Below the pieces are notes generated by a model. It was not told where the DNA came from, ran no database searches, and was given only the letters and a program-made list of their open reading frames with translations. Source: Edaphobacter flagellatus (lineage in GTDB: Bacteria > Acidobacteriota > Terriglobia > Terriglobales > Acidobacteriaceae). Taken from it: 64,000 nucleotides of DNA. Positions 35,962-46,600 of this stretch are shown one piece after another. Both the position numbers and the translations under genes were made by a program. The number at the start of each line of letters is the position of its first letter. Within the stretch, counting starts at the first letter, position 1. The stretch is from NCBI RefSeq assembly GCF_025264665.1, contig NZ_CP073697.1:2046001-2110000 (forward strand). Direction: 5' to 3'.

Positions 35962-38635
35962 TGAACGATATGTCTACCGTTTCGGAAATGGCGTTGCCGA
36001 TGCCGATGACTCCATGCGCGCACTTCTAGGCAATAAAGGTGCAGGCCTCGTTCAGATGTCGCGGCTTTCCATTCCGGTGCCTCCAGGATTCATCATCGGC
36101 ACTAACGCTTGCCACCACTACTTCAAGCACGGGACCCTTCCCCCATCTCTTACCAAAGAGATCAAAGCAGCCATGCAGTGGCTAGGGGAAACCATGGGAC
36201 GCGAATTTAATAACGCACAAAATCCCCTTCTGGTCAGCGTTCGCTCCGGCTCTGTTGTCTCCATGCCCGGCATGATGGATACGATTCTGAATGTCGGTCT
36301 TTCGCAATCCTCTATCGATGGCCTCGTATCGCAAAGTGGCTCCACGCAGCTCGCCCTGGACTCTTACCGTCGCCTCATCCAGATGTTCAGCGCAGTCGTT
36401 CTGGATGTGCCTAAAGGCGATCTCGATCAGGTGATGACAGCGATCTACGCGAATCACAGTAGTGGCGGCCTTCTCTCCGATGATGCTCTCCGAGAAGCGA
36501 TTCATCAGCTTCGGGCAGTTGTTTTACGCTCCACGGGCGAAGAGTTTCCGGACAACGGCGATCAGCAACTACAGCTTGCCATTCAAGCCGTCATTGAATC
36601 CTGGAGCAATGAGCGCGCCAGATTCTATCGCAGACTCAATGGCATCTCCGATGACCTCGGCACTGCAGTCACCGTACAGGCCATGGTGATGGGCAATGCC
36701 GGCGCAGAGAGCGGAACCGGTGTCGGCTTCACGCGCAATCCCTCTACTGGAGAGAAAGAGATATTTGGAGAGTTTCTCGCAAACGCGCAGGGGGAAGATA
36801 TCGTCTCTGGTGCACGCACACCCGTGTCTATCGCTTCTCTCAAACGAAGCATGCCGGACGTTTATGAGGAGCTATCGGCCATTGTTATGCAGCTTGAGCA
36901 GCACTACCGCGACGTGCAGGACTTCGAATTCACGGTCGAGAACCGCAAGCTGTTCCTGTTGCAGACACGCTCGGCAAAACGAAGCGCTATCGCAGCTGTT
37001 CGTACCGCCGTCGATATGGTCGCCGAAAATCTCATTACCAAAGATGAAGCAATCTCGCGTGTCAATCCTGCCAGTATCAGCGAGATTCTTGCCCCGCAAC
37101 TCGATTTCACTACCTCGTACCCAACATTGCTTACAACAGGAATAGCTGCATCGCCAGGAGCCGCAGTCGGAAGAATCGCTTTCTCCTCTGCCGAAGTTGT
37201 GCGTATGGCAAAACAACCTGATCACGACCCGCTCATCCTTATCAGCCACGAAACCACTGCCGAGGATATTCATGGCATGGCGCTGGCTGCAGGCTTTCTT
37301 ACAGCGCATGGTGGAGCTACCAGCCACGCGGCCGTTGTCGCACGCGGAATGGGTAAATGCTGCATCACAGGAGCTAAGGAGATCGTCATCGACAAGGCTG
37401 CCTCCGTGCTTCGCATCGGTGACCAAACGCTTCATAAAGGCGACTGGATATCTCTCGACGGCTCTACAGGCCGCATCTTCTCTGGACAACTACTGCTTCG
37501 TGCGCCGGACGAGAAAAACGAGGCGCTGCAAACTCTGCTCGACTGGACAAAAGATATTGCCACACTGGACGTTCGCGCTAATGCCGATACACCGCTCGAC
37601 GCCGTGCAGGCTCGCATTGCAGGTGCACGCGGCATTGGCCTCTGCAGGACTGAGCATATGTTCTTCGCTCCGGAACGGCTCCCGCACGTCCGAGCCATGA
37701 TTCTCGCTTCCAGCACAGAGGATCGTCAGGCTCCGCTTGAGCAGCTGCTTCCCATGCAACAGCATGATTTCGAGGCGCTTTTCCGCGAGATGTCGCCCTT
37801 GCCTGTGACCATCCGACTCCTCGATCCACCGCTTCATGAATTTCTTCCTTCCCTCGACGAGGCACGCGCCGATTTGGAGAATGCCGCCATCACGAACCGT
37901 GAGGTCCGCAAGTTCAAACAACTTACAGAACGCATCCAGGCGCTTACGGAAATAAACCCGATGATGGGGCATCGCGGATGCCGCCTCAGCATCACGTACC
38001 CCGAAATACTCGAGATGCAGGTTAAGGCAATCCTGCAGGCAGCTATCAACGTGATCAGGGAGGGCTACAAAACTGTCCCTGAAATCATGGTCCCGCTCAT
38101 CGCCAGCGCCGAAGAAATGTCATGGCTTAGGAAGCGCATTGATCATGTGGCATCCGAGGTTTTCGCTCACGCAGGTATGTCTATTCCCTATCTTGTAGGC
38201 ACCATGATTGAACTACCACGGGCAGCTATCTGCGCTCACACCATAGCTCAATATGTTGACTTCGCTTCTTTCGGGACAAATGATCTCACGCAGATGACCT
38301 TTGGACTCTCCCGCGACGACTCCAGTGTCTTCCTCAATCACTATCTTGAGCACGGGATCTTACCGTCCGATCCTTTCGTCACTCTCGACCGCGAGGGTGT
38401 TGGAAACCTGATTCGTATCGCCATCAATGGGTTACGGGAGACAAATCCTGAAATCAAAATTGGCATCTGTGGGGAGCACGGAGGAGATCCTGCATCCATA
38501 CACTTCTTCTCCACACTCGGTATTGATTATGTCTCTTGCTCACCCGCGCGCATTCGAACGGCACGTCTCGCCGCCGCACAGATTTCTCGCAACGATTCGC
38601 ATATCTCCGAGATGCCATCCCTCATGGCTACATAG
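35951..38635 (+). CDS. ppdK: Pyruvate, phosphate dikinase
   Basis: 894 aa, the usual PPDK length. The start ATG 35951 (MVRSERYVYRFGNGVAD) overlaps the previous gene; a further upstream in-frame start would give a non-homologous leader. Nucleotide-binding N-domain (LGNKGAGLVQMSRLSIPVPPG), the phospho-carrier His in GGATSHAAVVARGMGK (about 455) and the C-terminal PEP/pyruvate barrel (RTEHMFF, MVPLIAS, catalytic Cys in GICGEHGGDP near 840) are all present. It interconverts pyruvate + ATP + Pi with PEP + AMP + PPi. With three-carbon products from island catabolism it would favour gluconeogenesis (inference). Confidence 0.96.
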   Translation: MVRSERYVYRFGNGVADADDSMRALLGNKGAGLVQMSRLSIPVPPGFIIGTNACHHYFKHGTLPPSLTKEIKAAMQWLGETMGREFNNAQNPLLVSVRSGSVVSMPGMMDTILNVGLSQSSIDGLVSQSGSTQLALDSYRRLIQMFSAVVLDVPKGDLDQVMTAIYANHSSGGLLSDDALREAIHQLRAVVLRSTGEEFPDNGDQQLQLAIQAVIESWSNERARFYRRLNGISDDLGTAVTVQAMVMGNAGAESGTGVGFTRNPSTGEKEIFGEFLANAQGEDIVSGARTPVSIASLKRSMPDVYEELSAIVMQLEQHYRDVQDFEFTVENRKLFLLQTRSAKRSAIAAVRTAVDMVAENLITKDEAISRVNPASISEILAPQLDFTTSYPTLLTTGIAASPGAAVGRIAFSSAEVVRMAKQPDHDPLILISHETTAEDIHGMALAAGFLTAHGGATSHAAVVARGMGKCCITGAKEIVIDKAASVLRIGDQTLHKGDWISLDGSTGRIFSGQLLLRAPDEKNEALQTLLDWTKDIATLDVRANADTPLDAVQARIAGARGIGLCRTEHMFFAPERLPHVRAMILASSTEDRQAPLEQLLPMQQHDFEALFREMSPLPVTIRLLDPPLHEFLPSLDEARADLENAAITNREVRKFKQLTERIQALTEINPMMGHRGCRLSITYPEILEMQVKAILQAAINVIREGYKTVPEIMVPLIASAEEMSWLRKRIDHVASEVFAHAGMSIPYLVGTMIELPRAAICAHTIAQYVDFASFGTNDLTQMTFGLSRDDSSVFLNHYLEHGILPSDPFVTLDREGVGNLIRIAINGLRETNPEIKIGICGEHGGDPASIHFFSTLGIDYVSCSPARIRTARLAAAQISRNDSHISEMPSLMAT

Positions 38636-38740
38636 ACACTCATGAAACCGTCTTGGGCTTTGGGAAACAGAATTTTTCCCTGGGGACCGGACTGCACTTA
38701 TCGCGTTATTCGGAGACGACTAAATTACACCTAATCAGCT

Positions 38741-38780
38741 TTCACCCTGGATGCACCTCGCCACCTGCATCCAGGGTGAA
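38741..38780. terminator. Long hairpin between convergent PPDK and metalloregulator genes
   Basis: A perfect 15-bp stem: TTCACCCTGGATGCA (38741-38755) with TGCATCCAGGGTGAA (38766-38780), loop of 10. It lacks a clear T-run on either side, but its position between two convergent genes suits a bidirectional terminator. Confidence 0.6.
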
Positions 38781-38800
38781 CGAAATGTGGATATTGTTGG

Positions 38801-39487
38801 TCATTTTGCGAACCTGATTTGGATTGTTTCGGCGAGGGATCGGGGAAGGTGCAGAATCTTCGATATACCTATAGCTTGCAGAGCCAGATTTTTCTGAGTA
38901 GAGCTGGAGACCTGTAAGCGTATTCCCGGGATGATGCCATGCGCTTTAAGGTTTTTAAGCAAGACAGCATTCTCGTCCGAAACACTGTCTACGATAAATA
39001 TTCCATCTTCCTCGATGTCCGCCAGCGACCTGGAGGTCTGCTTGGGCATCTTCCCGTCCAAAGCGGGAATGCAATGTCCATGAGGATCAAATTTTGGGTG
39101 CCCCAGCTTTGCGGCGATACGCTCTTCAAAACGCTCCGAGATAAAATGCTCTAATCGCTCAGCTTCATCGTGGATCTCTTCAATCGGATAATCGAGCACT
39201 TCGTACAGAAACGCCTCCAACAAACGATGATGGCGGATAATCTCCAGGGCTCGGCGCCTACCTGCAGCCGACAAACGTACGCCGCGGCGAGACTCATACT
39301 CCACAAATGAAGCAGGAGATAGCGCAAGCTTTTGAAGCATATTGGTGACCGATGCAGGAGCAACTCCCAACCTTTCTGCAAGAGCGGTACTGGTCACCCG
39401 ATCTTCCTCTGGACCACCCAGCATAAAAATGGCCTTCAGATAGTTGTCTACCGATTCCGTATTCAGATTTGTGCGTCGCGTTTTCAT
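38801..39487 (-). CDS. DtxR/MntR-family metal-dependent repressor
   Basis: 228 aa. An N-terminal winged helix (NYLKAIFMLGGPEEDRVTST, RLGVAPASVTNMLQKLAL), the metal-binding/dimerisation region (LLEAFLYEVLDYPIEEIHDE, ERLEHFISERFEERIA, GHPKFDPHGHCIPA) and a C-terminal FeoA/SH3-like domain give the long three-domain form. It should repress target genes when loaded with Fe(II) or Mn(II). Two palindromic boxes lie 37-70 bases upstream of its start, between it and the divergent TonB receptor, indicating autoregulation and control of the receptor. Confidence 0.93.
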   Translation of the reverse strand: MKTRRTNLNTESVDNYLKAIFMLGGPEEDRVTSTALAERLGVAPASVTNMLQKLALSPASFVEYESRRGVRLSAAGRRRALEIIRHHRLLEAFLYEVLDYPIEEIHDEAERLEHFISERFEERIAAKLGHPKFDPHGHCIPALDGKMPKQTSRSLADIEEDGIFIVDSVSDENAVLLKNLKAHGIIPGIRLQVSSSTQKNLALQAIGISKILHLPRSLAETIQIRFAK

Positions 39488-39523
39488 GCTCTTTCCTGTC
39501 CCTGATTTGACACTGTCCTTATT

Positions 39524-39557
39524 TTAGGTGTACCTAATTAATTTAGGTAGACCTAAA
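39524..39557. promoter_or_regulatory. Tandem DtxR/MntR-type operator boxes
   Basis: Box 1 is TTAGGT-GT-ACCTAA (39524-39537) and box 2 is TTTAGGT-AG-ACCTAAA (39542-39557); each is a perfect dyad with a 2-base centre, the centres 19 bp apart. The half-site TTAGGT is that of DtxR/IdeR boxes, but the dyads are shorter. A degenerate third copy, AAATTACACCTAA, lies past the regulator's stop at about 38722-38734. Confidence 0.75.
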
Positions 39558-39622
39558 TATCCTCCCAGCACCTTTTTGGGATTCCCCTGCGGCAATCACC
39601 ACTTGTATAAACGGAGACCGAC

Positions 39623-42600
39623 GTGCAACGGATTCGAGCATGGAAATACAGCCTTATTCTTTTATTCGAGTTAACCATAGTTAATGCATGCGTGTTGTTG
39701 GCGCAAAGCGGGACCAGCAGCGCGCTCACAGGCGAGATTGTAGATTCGAGCGGTGCAGCTATATCCAGCGCAATCATCACCCTGATCGATACGAATACGC
39801 GGGCAACACGCATAAGCGAATCAGACGCGACTGGCCATTTTCTTTTCTCTCAAATCAATCCGGCTACTTATGAAGTGACGGTTGAAGCCTCTGGTTTCGC
39901 CGTCTCGAAATCCAAACCTACCTCGGTTGGTGTCGGTCGAACTGTTGCTCTAAATTTTGTGCTTCAGATTCAATCAAGCAATCAGGCGGTCGACGTAACC
40001 GCACAACAGGGACTACTCAGCCTCGACAATCCGAATACAACCACAACCATCGAGGCGAAGACGATCAAGAGCTTGCCGAATCCGGGCCAGGATCTGACAT
40101 ATTTGGCCCAGTTCGCACAAGGAGCATTGATGAATACAGCTGGCTCATCCAATGATGCTAAGGCCCCAGGCGGCTATGGCAATGTTGAATTTAATGGTTT
40201 GCCGGCAACTTCGAACGGATACATTCTCGATGGGTACGACACGAACGATCCATGGCTCGGACTGAATATTGGTCTCTCAACCAATCTCGTCATTGGACTC
40301 GATGCGGTTCAGGAAGCAACAGTGAACACAAACTCGTTTGCGGTCGACCAGGGGCGCTACGCTGTCGCTCAAGTCAACTACTTCACCAAGTCAGGAACGA
40401 ACGCATTTCACGGGGATATGTACGAGATATGGAATGGTTCTCTATTCAATGCGAAAAACTACTTCCTCCACGCTAATGACACCCCAGATAGCATCGCCAG
40501 GAAGCCTCGATCTACGGTCAATGAATTCGGTGCCAGTGTCAGTGGTCCGATCCGCGCAGATAAACTCTTCTTTTTCGGACACTATGAAGGCATCCGTATC
40601 GCTTTGCCGATTGTTTCCCAAATCACTTTGCCCACTCCTGCTTACCAAGAGTACGTTTTGAAGCAATTAGCCATCGGTGGAACTGATTCCGTAACAGGTA
40701 GGACGCTCCCAGCACAGCCTGACGAAATTCCGTTCTATCAGAAGATGTTCTCTCTATTGCCGGAACCGGGTGGATCACCAGTACCGATTATTGGGTGCCC
40801 GCTTGGGACAAACAGCGACGGCTGTGCCAGTCAGCGTCAGGCATCGCTCAATAATAGCGATACCGAAAATCTTGTCGTCGTAAAGATCGATCATACGATC
40901 AATGCCAAAGACAGCGTTTGGTATCGCTTCCAGCAAGACACTGGACTTCAAGCTGCCTACACCGACCCAATTAATGCCATTTTCAATGCGTATTCGCCGC
41001 AGCCGCAACGTACGCTGGTTGCTGGCTACACGCATTTGTTCAGCTCTTCTGTAGTGAATCAGTTCAACCCAGGTGCAAGCTGGTATTCGAGTATCTTTGA
41101 ACCCAATAACTACTCACAGGTACAACAGGCATTTCCAATCGTCCTTACTTCGGGCAGCAGCAGCGTACCGTTCACCACCATCGGCGGTAACAACAATACA
41201 TACCCACAGGGTCGGAAGGTGACGCAGTGGCAGATCAATGACAACCTGACCTGGACACACAAGCAGCATACGTGGAAGTTCGGCATCAATACTCGCCGCC
41301 TCGACGTGAGTAATTATGATTTGGGGCAAGGGACTGTCCCCACCGTAACCTACAACAATCTGGCGCAGTTCACCTATGGCGCCGCCTATACAGCAAGCAA
41401 GAGTTTTCCAGTAGCCCTCAGCGAGCGCGTCTCTGCCGGCAATCTCGAATATTATGCGATGGACACCTATAAGCCATTGCCAAAAGCGACTCTGATCTAT
41501 GGCATGCGAGTTACCTGGAATACGAACATAACGAGTGCAAAAAATCTCTTCTCCAGAATGGCCGGCTCTTTTCTTGATGCTTCACATCAGACCATTCAGC
41601 CGCTCAATCAGGTCGTTATTGGTAATGTTCGCAACCTATTTTCAGAAACTCCCCTGTTTATCTACCAGCCGCGTGTTTCGTTCGCCTACCAATTCTTGCC
41701 TCACACAGCAGTTCATGGTGGCTTTGGAGTGTTCAACGACATCATCCCAATGCAGATCGCCGATCTTGCAGCCATGAATGCACCCAACGATCCTACATTC
41801 GTCGGAGGAATTGGTGGACAAGTTGGCGGGCTAGCTATTGCCCCTGGAGTTCCTGGCAGCGCTATCGATGCGACCGTCAGCGCTAATAATTTGTTTCAGA
41901 CAGCATTTCGATCGGGTGGCCAGCCATGTGTGGGAATACAACCTGGCGATCCGACATGTCCACTGGCAGTAAGCCTCAATACCTTTCCCAGTGGGAAGCT
42001 CCAGATGCCCTATTATTACCAGTACAACCTTGGCATAGAACAACAGATCGGGACACGCGGCAATCTGCGCATGGATTTTGTTGGAACACGAGGATTGCAC
42101 GAGCCTTTCCAGGTTCAACTCAACGGTTATCAGACCGTTTGTGATGGATGTTTTGCTCCCTTCCCTTATCAGCGACCCCTCGACCAACGCTTCGGTAATG
42201 TAACCGAATTCCGCACGGATGCAGGCAGCAATTATGCCGGTCTGCAAATGGCCTATACCCAACAGCTTGGCGGACTGACACTACGTGGAAACTACACGGT
42301 CAGCCATTGTCTCGATGAGATATCCAATGGCGGTCTGCTCGCGTTCTCAACTCAAGGGTTAATGTCACCACTTCCCGGTGAGCTGAGGCGTCAATATGCA
42401 AGTTGCGATTACGATGTCCGACACAATGTTTCTGCATTTGGCCTTTACCAGATACCGTTCCATTCCCGCCATCCTGTTTTGCGCCATATCTTTGGAGGCT
42501 GGTCTTTCTCTGAAACGGCATTCTTCCACTCTGGTCTGCCATTTAGTGTGCTCAGTCAACCGTACATTGCCAACGGGAACGGCGTATTTCAGGCTAGCGG

Positions 42601-43102
42601 AGCAAGCACCGTACAGTTTGCTGCCCCAGCATATGCCAATCGTGTATCAGGCGTGCCCATCTACAGCCAAACCCCAGTTGCGGGCGTGACGATCGCGGGT
42701 ACGAAGCAGTGGCTCAACCCGAATGCTTTTATCTCGGTTATCGACCCAGCGACCGGAGCGTGTACTGGAGGGGATTCCCTCACAAATTGCCAATTCGGCA
42801 ACTCAGGACGAAACTCCGTACGTGGACCACGTTATGTAAACTCCGATATCTACATCACGAAGTCGTTCCCCATTCGTGAACAGGTGGCGCTCCGTCTGGA
42901 TGCGCAGATGTTCAACGCTTTTAACCACCCAAACTTCGCCTTACCCAGCGAGGTGGAAGCGGGTGTGCCAGGAGGGGCAATCCCAGCCCGGTTCGGGACG
43001 CTCCAAAATACAATATCGCCACCAACAGGATTACTTGGTGTAGGCCTTGGTGGTGATAGCTCACCACGCATGATCGCATTTCAGTGCCGAATCGAATTCT
43101 GA
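39623..43102 (+). CDS. TonB-dependent receptor, Oar-like, probably metal-regulated
   Basis: 1159 aa from GTG 39623 (ACGGAGA about 9 bases upstream; ATG 39641 is an alternative). Signal peptide YSLILLFELTIVNACVLLAQ, carboxypeptidase-regulatory domain (ALTGEIVDSSGAAISSAIIT), plug (IKSLPNPGQDLTYLAQFAQG, SNGYILDGYDTNDPW) and a long barrel ending RMIAFQCRIEF. The divergent DtxR-type regulator and boxes suggest import of an iron or manganese chelate, although this Oar subtype is usually tied to oligomer uptake. No downstream transport genes follow. Confidence 0.88.
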   Translation: MQRIRAWKYSLILLFELTIVNACVLLAQSGTSSALTGEIVDSSGAAISSAIITLIDTNTRATRISESDATGHFLFSQINPATYEVTVEASGFAVSKSKPTSVGVGRTVALNFVLQIQSSNQAVDVTAQQGLLSLDNPNTTTTIEAKTIKSLPNPGQDLTYLAQFAQGALMNTAGSSNDAKAPGGYGNVEFNGLPATSNGYILDGYDTNDPWLGLNIGLSTNLVIGLDAVQEATVNTNSFAVDQGRYAVAQVNYFTKSGTNAFHGDMYEIWNGSLFNAKNYFLHANDTPDSIARKPRSTVNEFGASVSGPIRADKLFFFGHYEGIRIALPIVSQITLPTPAYQEYVLKQLAIGGTDSVTGRTLPAQPDEIPFYQKMFSLLPEPGGSPVPIIGCPLGTNSDGCASQRQASLNNSDTENLVVVKIDHTINAKDSVWYRFQQDTGLQAAYTDPINAIFNAYSPQPQRTLVAGYTHLFSSSVVNQFNPGASWYSSIFEPNNYSQVQQAFPIVLTSGSSSVPFTTIGGNNNTYPQGRKVTQWQINDNLTWTHKQHTWKFGINTRRLDVSNYDLGQGTVPTVTYNNLAQFTYGAAYTASKSFPVALSERVSAGNLEYYAMDTYKPLPKATLIYGMRVTWNTNITSAKNLFSRMAGSFLDASHQTIQPLNQVVIGNVRNLFSETPLFIYQPRVSFAYQFLPHTAVHGGFGVFNDIIPMQIADLAAMNAPNDPTFVGGIGGQVGGLAIAPGVPGSAIDATVSANNLFQTAFRSGGQPCVGIQPGDPTCPLAVSLNTFPSGKLQMPYYYQYNLGIEQQIGTRGNLRMDFVGTRGLHEPFQVQLNGYQTVCDGCFAPFPYQRPLDQRFGNVTEFRTDAGSNYAGLQMAYTQQLGGLTLRGNYTVSHCLDEISNGGLLAFSTQGLMSPLPGELRRQYASCDYDVRHNVSAFGLYQIPFHSRHPVLRHIFGGWSFSETAFFHSGLPFSVLSQPYIANGNGVFQASGASTVQFAAPAYANRVSGVPIYSQTPVAGVTIAGTKQWLNPNAFISVIDPATGACTGGDSLTNCQFGNSGRNSVRGPRYVNSDIYITKSFPIREQVALRLDAQMFNAFNHPNFALPSEVEAGVPGGAIPARFGTLQNTISPPTGLLGVGLGGDSSPRMIAFQCRIEF

Positions 43103-43604
43103 ATTTCGATTCGGGTACACCTCGTTCACCCTTCTGAGCAGGAGGACAATCTGGGTAAGAACGATCCACGCAATTCACCAATGGCTGGAAACGTAGCCGA
43201 GGAGGCACGATTTTTTATGCACTCGGATACCGATCCGGACTTACAAGGCGAATCGATAAGGCGAGATGGCGGTGGATGCAGTCTCAATCGAACTGCTCTC
43301 TGCGATCAATTCCCTGTTATCAAGGAAAAATACAAGGAATTTCTCGATTCTGGTTTCGTTGCCCAATGGGAAATGGTTCTATCACTCTTATTTCAGGATA
43401 TTTATTGCACTCTAGTCAATCCGGCCTTTGCAGAACAGGGAATTAAAATCATGTATCAGGGAATTGCATTCCCTGAATTTGGGCTAGTCGCTGCTAGGCG
43501 ATCTTTAGCGGTTTTTCTGGACCCTTCCTGATTCTAGAGTGACTGGACCAGCCGAGGCCCTCGAACTTGCTTAAAGAGAGCCCTTCCTCTGGATGGTAGC
43601 CATT
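43103..43604. other. Gene-poor region with palindromic elements
   Basis: About 500 bases without a gene I can support. A frame of 116 codons at 43181-43531 is open, but has no recognisable domain, has unusual composition and contains the palindrome at 43456-43476. Several related fragments recur here (TACAAGGAATTTC, ATTCCCTGTTATC), resembling the element at 51101-51131. Confidence 0.5.
43453..43483 (+). repeat. Palindromic element, left copy
   Basis: Contains TCAGGGAAT-TGC-ATTCCCTGA, a perfect 9-bp hairpin at 43456-43476, within GTATCAGGGAA...ATTCCCT. A related sequence lies in opposite orientation at 51101-51131. Confidence 0.5.
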
Positions 43605-46600
43605 TCAACGAACGATGGAACCGTCGAACAGGGGCTGGGTTCGATGCCGTGGCAGTGTCGCGGGTATCGGTGTTCTTCGCGGCTGCGCGGGCGATTCCTG
43701 GATCTGCGGATTCGGCCCTGATATCGACCTTAAGAAAGGAATGGGGTCGGGCTCAGGTATGGATCCAAGATCGATGATTGCAATTCCGGCGCCGCCATCC
43801 ACTATGGCGATCTGCACACTGTCTTTCGGGTCGCTAACGAGCGCGCGATAGCTGGAAGAGACCTTGATTGGAAGCGATACACGCGACCGAAAAGCGCCGG
43901 TTCTTCCGTCAAAGACGTCAATTGACTTCAGGTTAGGTTGGAATAATAGACCGCCGTCGGGTGACATTGTTGCGCCGTAGACAGGCGTCGCGTCGAAGGC
44001 TTCTCGCCAGTTCATCGCCTCGATTCCCAAAACATTCAGACTGCTATCCATCATGAGACCGTCGGCAAAGAGGCTGGTTTGGTTGGCAGCCAGCACAATC
44101 TCGAATCCGCCTTGTCCTATAAAGCCCTGCCCTTGAGTATTTGTCCCGAAGGGGTAGGTGACGGCTCCAGTCGCGGTGTCAAAGGCGGCGACCGTGCCAT
44201 AGTTATTGAGATAGATTCTTGTGCCGTCCGCGCTCATGGGGAGACGACCATACTGATATGCTCCCTGCGATGAGAAAGTATAAACAAACCCTCCAAAGGG
44301 GGAAACCTTTCCCGTAGTCGTATCCAACGAGAGCAGAAAGGGTGCTCCAGTTCCATTCCTGTCATAAGCCGTGTAGTAAACGGTTCCAGAGTTAGTGATC
44401 GCAACCCCTGAGGGTGTGGTTGTAACGGGATCGCCGTATGTCTGTATGACGACGGAGTAGCTCTTGATTGAGGCTGGGTTATCAGGGTCGATAATGTAGA
44501 TCGCCAAAGCCCCAGCGTCCGAAACCACCATCTTGGAACCATCGAGAGAAAGAGCTATGCCGAGCAGGCGCTGTGAGCTGTAGGCCTTCGGAGGCGGTGG
44601 AATCACGATGGGATTCAGCCAGGCGCCCTGAGAACGTGAGAAGACGCGAACCTGGTTGGTGTCAGTAAAGTAGTACACATCGCGTCGTGGATCGTAGATA
44701 CCATCCACCAGCTTGGCGTCGCTTACGGGAAAACTCTTTGTAGCGGGCACGTAGCTAATCGCCTGTTTGACGCTGGTCGAGCCCGCGGAATTGGTGATCG
44801 TGATGTCCGAAGCCGTCCCTGCCGTACCGGGCGGGACGGTGAACTGTACGCCAACCAAAGGGAAAGGCGAGGACAGGAAGTTGTTTTGGTATGCGGAGGG
44901 TATGAAACCTGTGACTTGAGCCGTGCCGCTTCCAGCCACTACCTGCAGATCCGAAGGCGGAGCCACGACTGGTTGATTACTGGGATTTCCGGCGGCGCCG
45001 AATCCGTAACCGTAGATCTGTGCGGAGCCACCTCCGTCTGCGGTTGCGTACGCTGTGGGTGCTTCGACGACCCAGGGACCATAAGAGAACGCTTCGGGAA
45101 GGAGCTGTTCGCTGCCGTCAGATGTCAACGTTATGACATCCACAGGACCGGGCGTCCCACTGGGCGACGTTGCGGAGATGGTGAGGTTGCCGCTTGAGCT
45201 AATCGAAGGGTTGGCGGCTCTGTTGTTACCGAAAAATGCGCCGCTCAATTTTGGAGAGCTCGATAATCCCCGCTGGCTCGGATTCCAGGAGGTTTGGGTT
45301 CCTCCATTGGCCGGACCGTAGGCTTTGCTTAGCTGAGACGGGCCAAATGCAGTACCCACCGGACTTGAATTAATTGCTATGAGATCGAGCAGAGCAACTC
45401 CTTGATCCATGACACCTGCAATAAGACCGTTATCGCTGATCGCCTGCATCAAAGAGATATTCGGTGAAGCTGAGGAGTAAGTCGTCTGTATGTTGGGCAG
45501 CCATCCAATCTGAGTGCCTGTAGACAAATTGTAGGCATAGACAAAGGATCCAAGGTCGCTGATGTACAGGGTCTGATTGTCGGATCCAATGACGGCACTC
45601 GGGTAGTTTAAGAGAGATTGTGTTGACTTGATGGGGAAAGAGTTTTTGAGTTTTAGTGTCGCGGCATCGAGAACGTAGACCGTTTTTCCGGTGGAGGCCG
45701 CCACGGTGTTGCCGTCTGGACTGACTGCAATGGTTGAGAGCGCGCTGTTCCCGCTATCTGACATCGTCGAAGACCAGACCCATGTGTCCGCAATCGGATC
45801 AAAGGAACAGAGGATCGCGCTTCCCTGAGAGGTTTGAACTGGACTGAGCAGGATACGAGTACGGTTATTGGTAAGAACGCCGTGCTCAAATCCTGCGAGG
45901 CAGATTGGTTTTTCCGGTTTTTGGCCACCGAAGTTTCCCGGATCGACGAAAGTAACTATTGAGTTATCGGCGGGATTCCATAGGGCAAGGGGGCCATTAC
46001 CATCTATCCATGAATAGCCGGGAATGAGATTGTAGCGCTCGAGGAGAAGCTTACCGTTTGCCAAGGCATAGACAGCATTCGCGGTGAAGCCAAACGGGCT
46101 GATTGTATTTGCGGCGTATCGCCTGATGACCGACAACTGGACCGGATCGATTACATAAAGGTCTCCGAGCATCGTGCCGACATAGAGCACACTCCCGTCC
46201 GGAGCTAGATCCATCCCGAATGCTCCAGGAATCGTTAGTGTCGCTATTTGCTTCTGAGCAACAGAGTCGATGACATTCAGATGGTTCGTATAGGGGTCCG
46301 ACGCGAAGAATCGCCTTGTCGGCGAATGAAAGACGGTCCAGTTCGGAGGTGGGAATGCGGTATATGCTGTCGTGGAATCGGTACGAAGAAACTTCGACCG
46401 CGAGCTAGGACCACCACTCGCAGGAGTGTTGACCGTAATGGTTAGTTGGACCTGGTGAGAGAGAGAGACGCTGACGCCCTGTATTGTGGCGATGCTGTTG
46501 CTGACACTCGCTGCTGACGCAGCCGCAGTAAGCGTGACTACCTGTGTGGCCGAAGAGATGGCGAAGGAAGACGGTGAGGCGGTAACTCCTGCAGGAAGCG

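Noticed and set aside
43181..43531. 116-codon frame after the third TonB receptor
   Set aside because: No family resemblance, contains a palindromic element, composition unlike the neighbours; kept only as a note in the gene-poor region.
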